Source: STF1-107 sp964457935
Lineage (GTDB): Bacteria > Bacillota > Clostridia > Christensenellales > UBA1242
Direction: 5' to 3'
DNA length: 19,466 nucleotides
Assembly (NCBI GenBank): GCA_964457935.1
Contig: CAYWFC010000017.1
Coordinates: 1 to 19,466, forward strand
Part shown: positions 1-6,761 of the stretch, one piece after another
Layout: each line of letters starts with the position of its first letter
Position numbering within the stretch: position 1 is the stretch's first letter
Notes under the pieces: generated by a model
The model's input: only the letters and a program-made list of their open reading frames with translations
Database searches by the model: none
Told to the model about the DNA's origin: nothing
Program-made: the position numbers and the translations under genes

Positions 1-10
1 AGGAGCAGAA

Positions 11-1513
11 ATGATAAGAGTAGATTTTTCCCAAAGAGATGCGCAAGATTTTCTAGATATGCTAGACAGGTATATCACCAGCCCTGACATGCACAGCGAA
101 GCCATACGCACCCTGTGTGACATACTCATCGAGTCGCTGAGCGGGAGCAACAGTGTCCCTGTGCCAGAAATACATGTCGCCTATGACAATGATAAACTGA
201 AATCTGACCCAGATAGTAGGGTAAGGAGTCTGGGTGGATATCAGCGCTATAGCGAGTGTATCACTTTGAATGGCAAATATATCAATCTCAGGTCATCAGA
301 GGGATTATTCGGGCTAGTGAGTGTCGTATGCCACGAATTCACTCACCACGTGCAGAATGTGAAAGGACTATCATATGACGGCAGTGGTCAAGTGTATGCA
401 GAGCTGATCAATGACAAAGGAGGCAGAGTTTATCACTATATACTCGAGCAAATAGCACTTGCTTACGGCGAAGACTTGGAGTACGTCGAGCATGACTTGT
501 ACCGCGCCCAAGCACACGAACTGGATGCCCGTATCAATGCTAATAATATGACTAACATAATATTGTATACTTTGATAGGTCAACTGCAGTACAATCGTCT
601 GCTAAATAGAACAAAAGAAAGCGATGCTCAGATAATGAAATTGCTAGACGGTGCGACCGAATATCAATATTCGGAAGATATTAAAGATAAAGATTTGAAG
701 GACGACTTGGCTGACAGCACCAGCAAGCTCAATACTATAAAGAAGGACTGGGCAAACGAGAGTATGATGATGCAAAATGCCCGCTTGTGCCGAGTGTACG
801 ACATGGAGAGGGAGAGTGGTGAGTTTGCAAAAGTCGAAAACGCTGTGATGCGTGCATACATCTGGTCGGGCAAAAAGTCACAATATCTGACTGATGCCTT
901 AGATGCCAAGTGCTATGCAGTGTTAAACACAATACTGACGAGTGAGTATGCATACACTGAGCACTTCGACAGCCACCTCGCCGATAGATTATTGGGCGCC
1001 GTACTCTCAGGCGATATGCCAGAAGACGTGACTGGTGCTAGTGCTATATTCTTGATCAGACGTATGAATGTACGATCAGTGGACGATATACTATGCAGTC
1101 TGTACAATCACAAGTACTACAATGCTGTAGCCAATGTGCTAAGGTGTGTAAACGTACGCACTACCGATGTGTCGAGATTTGCAAAACTGCATGCAGAGGT
1201 GCTGAGCGAATATGTGCGTATGCCTATGCTGAAGAACAGGCTACACATCTCTGAGAATACTTACTGCGACAATGTAGTCAAGATCAGTGAGATGATGACC
1301 GATGTGATACGTAACAAGGAGTATATGGACAACTACGCTAAGGTAAAATACGCTCGCGTGCTGGGTACAGGTGATACTACGATGCTACTGTGGATGAGCG
1401 AATACAAAAATGCGTACGAGGCTCACCGCCAATACCTAGCCAGCAAGCCGTCGGCATATACAGACCAAAGCTACAAGGCGGTAATTAACACTACATCAGA
1501 GCAGTCGCTATAA
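11..1513 (+). CDS. Unknown protein with HExxH zinc-metallopeptidase-like motif
   Basis: 500 aa, ATG preceded by AGGAG at 1-5. I do not recognise a named family. The clearest feature is HEFTHH at residues 108-113, which fits the HExxH zinc-binding/catalytic motif. It lies in a hydrophobic helix (LFGLVSVVCHEFTHH) as in zincins. About 58 residues after the second His comes AHELDAR (Glu170), a plausible third zinc ligand of gluzincin type. No signal peptide or membrane segment is visible, so it is probably cytoplasmic. Residues around 215-250 are charged and probably helical, and the C-terminal half is helical without known motifs. The next gene downstream has the same HExTH plus E-x-[DE]-A layout, so the two may be related or work together. 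A peptidase activity is inference from the motif only. The start lies only 10 bases into the window, so upstream partners cannot be seen. Confidence 0.8.
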   Translation: MIRVDFSQRDAQDFLDMLDRYITSPDMHSEAIRTLCDILIESLSGSNSVPVPEIHVAYDNDKLKSDPDSRVRSLGGYQRYSECITLNGKYINLRSSEGLFGLVSVVCHEFTHHVQNVKGLSYDGSGQVYAELINDKGGRVYHYILEQIALAYGEDLEYVEHDLYRAQAHELDARINANNMTNIILYTLIGQLQYNRLLNRTKESDAQIMKLLDGATEYQYSEDIKDKDLKDDLADSTSKLNTIKKDWANESMMMQNARLCRVYDMERESGEFAKVENAVMRAYIWSGKKSQYLTDALDAKCYAVLNTILTSEYAYTEHFDSHLADRLLGAVLSGDMPEDVTGASAIFLIRRMNVRSVDDILCSLYNHKYYNAVANVLRCVNVRTTDVSRFAKLHAEVLSEYVRMPMLKNRLHISENTYCDNVVKISEMMTDVIRNKEYMDNYAKVKYARVLGTGDTTMLLWMSEYKNAYEAHRQYLASKPSAYTDQSYKAVINTTSEQSL

Positions 1514-1516
1514 CAC

Positions 1517-1623
1517 TATTAAACACTACAAACTATATTAGACACTTCAAGTTATAGATATCGCAAAATATATTAGATATCACAAGCATTATTAGACGCT
1601 ACGAACATTTTTAGATACTACAA
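1517..1623. repeat. Six degenerate 15-bp tandem repeats (consensus TATTAGAYACTACAA)
   Basis: The gap between the two HExTH genes is filled by six imperfect copies starting at about 1517, 1536, 1552, 1571, 1590 and 1609. The steps are 19, 16, 19, 19 and 19 bp. Each copy ends in CAA or CGA and contains TTAGA or a close variant. The array starts right after the stop of the first gene and ends just before the AAGGAG Shine-Dalgarno of the second. It has no open reading frame and no obvious hairpin. It could be a set of protein-binding sites or a slippage-prone spacer. Confidence 0.7.
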
Positions 1624-1642
1624 ATATTATAAGGAGATTATT

Positions 1643-2998
1643 ATGGGTAAAAAATTATTGACAAAAATGGCATTGCAAAAATCTGTGCTGACCAATGTGA
1701 ATTTCAGCAAAAAGGGCAAATATTACACCCTCGTTTTGGACGCGAATGACATCAAGTCATGTGACCAAAAGGTATTGAATGACTATTTGGACTATTATTT
1801 CAATATAAGTACGAATATTTTGGGCGAGAAGAATACTCTCGGGTTTAGTTTCGGTCCAAAAAATGATGACATCATAGACAGGATATATCACGACGACTAC
1901 GAGGATTTTGACGAATTGACTGCTTTGATGAGGCAGTATTACAGGAACAGCAAGCAGTATTTCAAATTCGACACGCTGAAAGGTATGTCGTATTACACCA
2001 GCACTTCCGCGATCGAGCCAGACGGGGTACTAGAGACCGAGATATCTATAGATGACACCAGTTCGAATACGAAATTCAAATACAATACTCACAGAGAATA
2101 CAACGACAAAGCCGAAAAAATAGTGTCTAAAAATCAATTCCTAAACCCTAAGACTATCAATACTATGTATCTCGGCACTATGTTTCACGAGCTGACGCAC
2201 AACGACGTGCAGGCTGCGACCAATGCGTTCTTGGCAGACGAGAGAATATCTCTCACTGACATATTCAGAGTGGGATACGACCTATATAGTTCGCTAGATT
2301 TCCCTGATATGCGAGACGACGATGTCTCTGTGGACAAATTGATAGGTTACGCCAATATCGAAGAAATGGAAGCGTACTATAGGTCAAATATGAAACTCGA
2401 ACAGCTGATAGATGCTGGCGCTATCACACCGGATATCCACACCAAGGCTATCATGTGTAGCGAATTTAGCAATAGATTTACGCTAAACAACCTACGCAAA
2501 AATTTCAGAACATATGTCTACAGGATGAAAGCACTGGCTGAGCATTCTCAGCATCCGTTATTGCAGAAAATCACTGACTATTTCACGCCAGAAAACTGTG
2601 CCAAGGTGCTGGCAGATGCAGAAGACAAATTCGTGGCTCGCGAGCAATTATTCAATAAATACTGTCGCGACCTCACCCGCGCGCTAGACGACGTGGACAC
2701 TGATGCTATAGTGTCATTGATACCTAACCAAGCCAGAATGGGCAAGGAGTACGTGTACCGCATGGCCGACCGCATCAAACAAGTCAGCGCCGACTCTCAT
2801 GACAATATCATTTTGATGATGGGATACTATTTCTCGCTGAGGAATGAACCAAACAAAACTGACGAAGACGTAGAAATAATGGAAAATCTCGCTAAGAATA
2901 TACAATTATATATGGACAACCGCATGCGAGAAAAATTGGTGGCAAAAGATAGAAGAATATTGGCTCAAAGAAGAAAATCTCAAGAGTGCGAAGTCTAG
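1643..2998 (+). CDS. Unknown protein with HExxH zinc-metallopeptidase-like motif (second)
   Basis: 451 aa, ATG with a strong AAGGAG at 1631-1636. HELTH sits at residues 182-186 in the stretch YLGTMFHELTH, typical of zinc peptidases. About 55 residues later IEEMEAYYRSN (Glu241) aligns column by column with AHELDARINAN of the preceding gene, giving a candidate third zinc ligand. The roughly 180 residues before the motif look alpha/beta and do not clearly match the N-terminus of the neighbour. The C-terminus is strongly basic (RMREKLVAKDRRILAQRRK). There is no signal peptide or transmembrane segment. The reading is a cytoplasmic metallopeptidase-like protein of unknown substrate. The link to the upstream gene rests on motif spacing and adjacency only. 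No convincing terminator follows before the rpmG promoter. Confidence 0.8.
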   Translation: MGKKLLTKMALQKSVLTNVNFSKKGKYYTLVLDANDIKSCDQKVLNDYLDYYFNISTNILGEKNTLGFSFGPKNDDIIDRIYHDDYEDFDELTALMRQYYRNSKQYFKFDTLKGMSYYTSTSAIEPDGVLETEISIDDTSSNTKFKYNTHREYNDKAEKIVSKNQFLNPKTINTMYLGTMFHELTHNDVQAATNAFLADERISLTDIFRVGYDLYSSLDFPDMRDDDVSVDKLIGYANIEEMEAYYRSNMKLEQLIDAGAITPDIHTKAIMCSEFSNRFTLNNLRKNFRTYVYRMKALAEHSQHPLLQKITDYFTPENCAKVLADAEDKFVAREQLFNKYCRDLTRALDDVDTDAIVSLIPNQARMGKEYVYRMADRIKQVSADSHDNIILMMGYYFSLRNEPNKTDEDVEIMENLAKNIQLYMDNRMREKLVAKDRRILAQRRKSQECEV

Positions 2999-3056
2999 TA
3001 TTTGAGAATATTTTGGGACAAAAAATAAAAAATCTCAAAAAAAATCTCAAAAGCGA

Positions 3057-3085
3057 TTGACAACTACATTTTGATGTGGTATATT
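3057..3085 (+). promoter_or_regulatory. SigA-type promoter of the rpmG-secE-nusG(-rplK-rplA) operon
   Basis: TTGACA at 3057-3062, a 17-bp spacer, and TATATT at 3080-3085, with TG at 3077-3078 forming an extended -10. This is near consensus and points at rpmG. The predicted transcription start is about 3091-3093. Confidence 0.85.
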
Positions 3086-3091
3086 GACAAT

Positions 3092-3112
3092 GCACCGAAA
3101 TGGTGCTTTTTT
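3092..3112 (+). other. Small hairpin plus U-tract at the predicted mRNA 5' end
   Basis: GCACC (3092-3096) pairs with GGTGC (3102-3106) around a GAAAT loop, followed by six T. The stem would begin at or next to the first transcribed base, 20 nt before the rpmG start codon. It resembles a very small intrinsic terminator, but its 5-bp stem and position suit a 5'-stabilising stem-loop better. The function is inferred. Confidence 0.5.
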
Positions 3113-3125
3113 GAAGGAGTTTACT

Positions 3126-3275
3126 ATGAGAGATAAAATCACACTCGAATGCACTGAATGCAAACGTAGAAATTACGACAGTATGAAGAATAAGAAAAAT
3201 ACACCTGACAGGGTGGAAATGAACAAATATTGTAGATTTTGCAAAAAACACACTGCTCACAAAGAAACTAAATAA
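3126..3275 (+). CDS. rpmG: 50S ribosomal protein L33
   Basis: 49 aa, ATG at 3126 preceded by GAAGGAG. The protein is a typical zinc-binding L33: CTEC near residues 9-12 and CRFC near residues 37-40 form the four-cysteine ribbon, and the C-terminus is HKETK. An upstream in-frame ATG at 3084 would overlap the -10 box and lies before the predicted transcription start, so it is rejected. L33 is part of the large subunit near the E site. It is followed at 11 bp by secE, whose Shine-Dalgarno AAGGAG overlaps the rpmG stop region. The order rpmG-secE-nusG-rplK-rplA is the classic bacterial arrangement. Confidence 0.95.
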   Translation: MRDKITLECTECKRRNYDSMKNKKNTPDRVEMNKYCRFCKKHTAHKETK

Positions 3276-3286
3276 GGAGTGTCGCA

Positions 3287-3520
3287 ATGGCTAATAACGA
3301 AGTCAAGAAATCTAAAGATAAGGCTAAAAAGCCTAACAAAATCGCACAATCTATCAAAGAGACTAATAGCGAACTAAAAAAAGTCAGCTGGCCTACATTC
3401 AAAAATGTAGTTAAGCAAACTGGCGTTGTTTTGGCGGTGGTAGTGATATTCGCTGTCGTGCTGTTCGGTATAGACAGGTTATTGGGCTGGTTGTACAGTT
3501 TGTTGATATCTTTGATTTAA
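3287..3520 (+). CDS. secE: Preprotein translocase subunit SecE
   Basis: 77 aa, the short single-membrane-segment type common in Gram-positive bacteria. A lysine-rich N-terminal tail leads to the conserved amphipathic region IKETNSELKKVSWPTFKN (about residues 24-41), then one hydrophobic helix VVLAVVVIFAVVLFGIDRLL. SecE clamps SecY in the SecYEG export channel in the cytoplasmic membrane. The ATG is preceded by AAGGAG. nusG follows 13 bp after the stop, consistent with co-transcription. Confidence 0.95.
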   Translation: MANNEVKKSKDKAKKPNKIAQSIKETNSELKKVSWPTFKNVVKQTGVVLAVVVIFAVVLFGIDRLLGWLYSLLISLI

Positions 3521-3533
3521 TCTAGGAGTTTTT

Positions 3534-4070
3534 ATGGCAATAGAGAATTTAGACAAAGAAGCGCGTTGGTATGTATTGCATACTTTTTCGGGCTTTGAGA
3601 AGATCGCGAAAGAGAATCTGTCCATCGTGGTGGACAAGTACAATCTCCACGACCGCATATTCGACATAGTCATCCCTATGGAGGACGTACTCGAAGAAAA
3701 GCGTGGCAAGAAAGTCCTCACGCCAAAGAAATTGATGCCCGGATATATCATAGTAAAGATGATATACGGCGACGACATTTGGCACGCAGTGACTCGTACT
3801 CAGTACATCACCGGCTTCGTAGGACCAAAAGGTCGCCCAGTGTCTATCACTGACGAGGAAGTAGCAAAATTGCGCCTAGAGCGCGTATCTAGCGACACAA
3901 AAGTCAAAGTAGGCGACACTGTAGAGATAGTGGACGGACCATTGACTGGCCAAGTCGGCAAGATCAAGGACATAGACGAGCATACGCAAAACTTATTCGT
4001 CAGCGTCGATGTATTCGGCAGAGAGACTGACGTCGAAGTGGCTTTATCTCAGATTAGAGTAGCAGATTAG
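3534..4070 (+). CDS. nusG: Transcription elongation/antitermination factor NusG
   Basis: 178 aa, normal length for the family. The N-terminal NGN domain begins ARWYVLHTFSGFEKIAKENL, which binds RNA polymerase. GYIIVKM and TGFVGPKGRPV are conserved in the same domain. The C-terminal KOW domain starts at about residue 125 (KVGDTVEIVDGPLTGQVGKI) and is the part that contacts Rho or ribosomal S10. The ATG follows TAGGAG at a good distance. Gene order secE-nusG-rplK supports the call. A 122-bp gap separates it from rplK. Confidence 0.96.
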   Translation: MAIENLDKEARWYVLHTFSGFEKIAKENLSIVVDKYNLHDRIFDIVIPMEDVLEEKRGKKVLTPKKLMPGYIIVKMIYGDDIWHAVTRTQYITGFVGPKGRPVSITDEEVAKLRLERVSSDTKVKVGDTVEIVDGPLTGQVGKIKDIDEHTQNLFVSVDVFGRETDVEVALSQIRVAD

Positions 4071-4192
4071 TTCATACCAATCAATGATTGTGATGATATA
4101 GACCTATCACTTAGGTCGGCGACCATGTGTCGTATGTGGGAGATAAAAAATCTATCATTTTATCACTAAAACCACTGCCAAGGAGGAGAATT
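4071..4192 (+). promoter_or_regulatory. Structured leader before rplK-rplA, candidate L1 autoregulatory site
   Basis: 122-bp gap inside an otherwise tight operon. GTGAT (4090-4094) can pair with ATCAC (4106-4110), followed on the 5' side by an unpaired GA. The alternative GACCT (4101-4105)/AGGTC (4113-4117) competes with it. A third stem CGAC (4120-4123)/GTCG (4129-4132) follows. AAGGAGGAG precedes the rplK ATG. In many bacteria L1 represses the L11-L1 mRNA by binding a leader that mimics its rRNA site, so this is the expected location. The match to the L1 motif was not tested. Confidence 0.35.
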
Positions 4193-4618
4193 ATGGCAAA
4201 GAAAGTGAGCGCCGTAGTAAACATTCAGATTCCTGCCGGCAAAGCAACCCCAGCACCACCTATTGGTTCATGTCTGGGTCCACACGGTATCAATATCGCG
4301 GGCTTTGTTAAGGAATTTAATGACAAGACGGCTAATCAAGACGGAATGATTATTCCATGCGTGATTACTATTTATCAGGACAGATCTTTTTCGTTCGTAC
4401 TGAAGACCCCACCAGCTGCTGTGCTAGTGAAGAAGGCTCTCGGTATAGAGAAAGGTTGCTCCAAGACTCGTGACAAAGTGGGCAAAATCACTAAATCACA
4501 AGTGCGAACTATCGCAGAAACTAAATTAAAAGACCTAAATGCATCTAGCGTAGAGGCTGCTATGAGTATGATAGCAGGTACTTGCAGAAGTATGGGTGTC
4601 GAAGTAGTGGAGGATTAG
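4193..4618 (+). CDS. rplK: 50S ribosomal protein L11
   Basis: 141 aa, exactly the usual length when the ATG at 4193 is used. That start is preceded by a very strong AAGGAGGAG. A longer in-frame ATG at 4127 lacks a Shine-Dalgarno and would add a non-conserved extension. The N-terminal domain has the proline-rich PAGKATPAPPIGSCLGPHGI. The C-terminal rRNA-binding domain has FVLKTPPAAVLVKKALGIEKGCS. L11 forms the base of the ribosomal stalk at the GTPase centre. The stop is one base upstream of the rplA ATG, so translation is likely coupled. Confidence 0.97.
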   Translation: MAKKVSAVVNIQIPAGKATPAPPIGSCLGPHGINIAGFVKEFNDKTANQDGMIIPCVITIYQDRSFSFVLKTPPAAVLVKKALGIEKGCSKTRDKVGKITKSQVRTIAETKLKDLNASSVEAAMSMIAGTCRSMGVEVVED

Positions 4619-4619
4619 T

Positions 4620-5309
4620 ATGTTTAGAGGTAAAAATTATAAAACAGCCAAGACTCTTATCGACAGCACCAAGGCTTATGCTGCTAACGAAGCATTTGGA
4701 TTGATCGTCGACAATAGCAAGGCCAAGTTTGACGAAACAGTAGAACTACACATCAAACTAGGTGTAGATGGTCGTAATGCAGACCAGCAAGTACGTGGCG
4801 TCGTAGTATTACCAGAAGGCACTGGCAAATCTGTCAAAGTTTTGGTAATCGCTAAAGGCGACAAAGCAGATATTGCTAAAAACGCAGGCGCTGACATCGT
4901 AGGCGCAGAAGAAATCGTGACTAAGATCATGAACGAAGGATGGCTAGACTTCGACGTATGTATCACCACCCCTGATATGATGGGCGTAGTGGGCCGTTGC
5001 GCGAAGATACTGGGACCTAAGGGACTAATGCCTAATCCAAAGAGTGGCACTGTCACTATGGATGTAGAGAAGGCTATCAAAGATGTCAAAGCAGGTAAAG
5101 TAGAATACCGTCTAGACAAGAACAACATCGTTCACGTCATCCTAGGCAAGGTTAGCTTCGGCAAAGAGAGATTGGAGAATAACTTCAATGCAGTAATGAG
5201 CGCTATCGTTAAGGCGAAACCTGCTGCAGCGAAAGGTACTTATCTAAAGAGTATCTACACTGCTAGCACTATGGGCCCTAGCGTGAGAGTATCTTACAAC
5301 GTAATGTAA
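4620..5309 (+). CDS. rplA: 50S ribosomal protein L1
   Basis: 229 aa, standard length. It starts MFRGKNYKTAKTLIDSTKAY and carries the L1 signature region TPDMMGVVGRCAKILGPKG followed by LMPNPKSGTV. The C-terminal part contains VSFGKERLENNFNAV and STMGPSVRV. L1 binds 23S rRNA at the mobile stalk and in many bacteria represses its own operon. The Shine-Dalgarno GGAGG lies inside the end of rplK. A strong terminator follows 8 bp after the stop, and the next gene is unrelated. The customary rplJ and rplL are therefore not part of this transcript. Confidence 0.97.
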   Translation: MFRGKNYKTAKTLIDSTKAYAANEAFGLIVDNSKAKFDETVELHIKLGVDGRNADQQVRGVVVLPEGTGKSVKVLVIAKGDKADIAKNAGADIVGAEEIVTKIMNEGWLDFDVCITTPDMMGVVGRCAKILGPKGLMPNPKSGTVTMDVEKAIKDVKAGKVEYRLDKNNIVHVILGKVSFGKERLENNFNAVMSAIVKAKPAAAKGTYLKSIYTASTMGPSVRVSYNVM

Positions 5310-5316
5310 TCACACC

Positions 5317-5346
5317 AAACACTCATCTCGTATGAGTGTTTTTTTT
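5317..5346 (+). terminator. Rho-independent terminator after rplA
   Basis: Perfect 10-bp stem AAACACTCAT (5317-5326) / ATGAGTGTTT (5332-5341), 5-nt loop, followed by a T tract to 5346. It ends the rpmG-rplA operon. Confidence 0.93.
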
Positions 5347-5388
5347 GTGTCAACGGATAGTTGAAAATGGATTTTATTTTTGCGGTAT

Positions 5389-5486
5389 AAAATGTGGCTC
5401 ACTTCATATGTGGTATATTGTACCATAAGGAGGCGTAAATGCGAAGTAGAGTTTATTTTTTAGTGCAAAAATGTGGCTCACTGCAT
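5389..5486 (+). repeat. Two near-identical 20-bp direct repeats, 78 bp apart
   Basis: AAAATGTGGCTCACT plus five bases (TTCATA/TGCATA type ends) occurs at 5389-5408 and again at 5467-5486, with one mismatch in 20. The first copy lies directly upstream of a TGG-TATATT extended -10 box. The second copy is followed by a degraded version of the same context (TCTGGTGGATTTT). This suggests a local duplication of a promoter or operator segment. Confidence 0.7.
5391..5419 (+). promoter_or_regulatory. Candidate extended -10 promoter upstream of the amidase gene
   Basis: TATATT at 5414-5419 with TGG before it. ATGTGGTATATTG is shared exactly with the rpmG promoter. The -35 region at the usual distance (AATGTG) is poor and overlaps the 20-bp direct repeat, which hints at an activator-dependent or regulated promoter. 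Another possible box, TTGAAA (5361) with TATAAA (5386), has a 19-bp spacer and is weaker. Confidence 0.5.
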
Positions 5487-5567
5487 AGTCTGGTGGATTT
5501 TTTGCGCTCATTCACATTTTTAGCCATGGCGTCATACATACTACAGAAGGAGACAATATGGCTATAG
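5439..5567 (+). CDS. Possible 42-aa leader peptide upstream of the amidase
   Basis: Small ORF starting at ATG 5439 with an excellent AAGGAGG Shine-Dalgarno, about 13 nt after the predicted start of the 5414 promoter. It encodes MRSRVYFLVQKCGSLHSLVD, then a hydrophobic stretch FLRSFTFLAMASYIL, and ends at TAG 5565-5567. It overlaps the amidase start (5558) in another frame, so its termination could couple to amidase translation. The second copy of the 20-bp repeat lies inside it. I recognise no family. It may be a leader peptide, a tiny membrane peptide, or chance. Confidence 0.35.
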   Translation: MRSRVYFLVQKCGSLHSLVDFLRSFTFLAMASYILQKETIWL

Positions 5568-6619
5568 CAAGTGATTTTTTGATAGGTGCCAACGACGAGC
5601 ATGGGGTCAATCCGCCCACTGCGGGCAAGCGCACCCCTGTCATAAACTACATAGGTAGGAGTTTTTACGAGAACGAATTCAATAGAGAGGCGAAGATTAG
5701 ATTTATAGAAGGGTGCCTGCGCACTGGCTTCCGCGTGTATGACGTGAAGCCTGAACTACAGGACGTCAGTATATCGAATAGGATAGTGCGCATCCGTCGC
5801 CAAAATCTCACACTGCTGGTGACATTTGCGTACAATGCCAGCGGGTCAGGCACGACATTCAATAGCGCCAATGGCTTTGAAGTGTATTATTCGCCGTCCA
5901 ATCCGTTCCCGACGCAGAGCAGAGAACTATCGCGACTGATTAGCGAGCGCATACGTGCCAATACAGGTCGTAGGTCGCGCGGTGTGGGTACATTAGGCGT
6001 CAGCGTGCTGTCCAACGTGCCATGCGTGTCCACCTTGATAGAGGCAGGATTTATGACCAACTTCACCGAAGCCAAACTAATGCTAGACCCAGATTACACC
6101 CTTGCCATAGGAGAGAGCGCGTGCCAAGGGGTATGTAATTATCTTGGCGTGCAGTATGTGGCACGAGACAATCTGAATAATTATCCTACCCTGCGCCAAG
6201 GGTCGAGAGGTAATTTCGTGACGCTACTGCAATATCTACTCAATAGATACGGAGCTAATATCACCGCAGACGGGATATTCGGCAATGGTACGCGAGAGGC
6301 GGTGATTAGATTTCAGACAAACAACAATCTCACCCCCGACGGCATAGTGGGCAGAAACACGTGGAATGCTCTGCTCAATCTCAACCCCACTGCCACCACT
6401 ATCAGACAAGGCGACAGGAGTGCCAATGTGGAGTACCTGCAGAGAAAATTGCTATCCAAACTATATCCTATCACCAGTATTGACGGTACTTTCGGACCAG
6501 AGACCGCTCGTGCAGTGCGTGCATTCCAGACTGAGAATAATCTCACCCCTGACGGCATAGTAGGGCGAAATACTTGGCGAGCGCTGTCGCAAAGTGCTGG
6601 TAGACCGCAAAATCAATAA
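5558..6619 (+). CDS. Amidase_3-like peptidoglycan amidase with two PG_binding_1 modules; zinc site incomplete
   Basis: 353 aa, ATG with GAAGGAG. Residues about 8-200 match the N-acetylmuramoyl-L-alanine amidase (Amidase_3) fold: EHGVN...AGKRTP (His15), FYENEFNRE (Glu38/Glu40), GFEVYY, and IEAGFMTN with catalytic Glu162. Where the family normally has S-I-H-A-N-A, this protein has T-F-A-Y-N-A (residues 89-94), so the zinc-binding His is replaced by Ala91. It may be inactive or use altered metal binding. Two peptidoglycan-binding modules follow (about 208-275 and 280-345), each with the DGxFG...A(V)xxFQ pattern and the identical segment NNLTPDGIVGRNTW, which points to internal duplication. No signal peptide is present, so export is unexplained. 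The context, one gene after ribosomal genes, gives no phage signature. Confidence 0.85.
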   Translation: MAIASDFLIGANDEHGVNPPTAGKRTPVINYIGRSFYENEFNREAKIRFIEGCLRTGFRVYDVKPELQDVSISNRIVRIRRQNLTLLVTFAYNASGSGTTFNSANGFEVYYSPSNPFPTQSRELSRLISERIRANTGRRSRGVGTLGVSVLSNVPCVSTLIEAGFMTNFTEAKLMLDPDYTLAIGESACQGVCNYLGVQYVARDNLNNYPTLRQGSRGNFVTLLQYLLNRYGANITADGIFGNGTREAVIRFQTNNNLTPDGIVGRNTWNALLNLNPTATTIRQGDRSANVEYLQRKLLSKLYPITSIDGTFGPETARAVRAFQTENNLTPDGIVGRNTWRALSQSAGRPQNQ

Positions 6620-6633
6620 ATTTAGCCAAAATG

Positions 6634-6687
6634 TGACCGAAAAATACTTTTTTTGTCATAAAAATAGCAAAAAATATTAATTTTTTT
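6634..6687 (+). terminator. Weak AT-rich hairpins after the amidase gene
   Basis: An imperfect hairpin (TGAC...GTCA at 6634-6658 with inner AAAAA/TTTTT and a run of seven T) is followed by an A6/T7 hairpin ending at 6687. The 11-mer TTTTTTTGTCA occurs twice, 34 bp apart. These probably act together as a leaky terminator. The GC content of the stems is low. Confidence 0.4.
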
Positions 6688-6699
6688 GTCAAATGGGTA

Positions 6700-6728
6700 T
6701 TGCATTTTCGCATATTCTATGATATATT
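6700..6728 (+). promoter_or_regulatory. Promoter of the 114-aa gene
   Basis: TTGCAT (6700-6705), a 17-bp spacer and TATATT (6723-6728), followed 34 bases later by the ATG with AAAGGAG. It fits SigA spacing exactly. Confidence 0.65.
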
Positions 6729-6761
6729 ACGGTAACGACGCAAAGAAAGGAGTAATGCAAA

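Noticed and set aside
1517..1623. CRISPR array
   Set aside because: The units are about 15 bp, degenerate, with only 1-4 bp between copies, and no cas genes. This does not fit repeat-spacer structure.
3001..3050. Terminator after the second HExTH gene
   Set aside because: TTTGAGA/TCTCAAA can pair only across a long loop, and no T run follows on the plus strand.
2892..3287. 131-aa minus-strand ORF over the rpmG region
   Set aside because: It is antisense to the gene 2 end, a consensus promoter and rpmG. It has low-complexity Phe-rich composition and no start signal.
5558..6619. Amidase as a prophage endolysin
   Set aside because: No holin, phage structural gene or integrase is nearby, and the flanks are housekeeping genes. 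Lack of a signal peptide alone is not enough.
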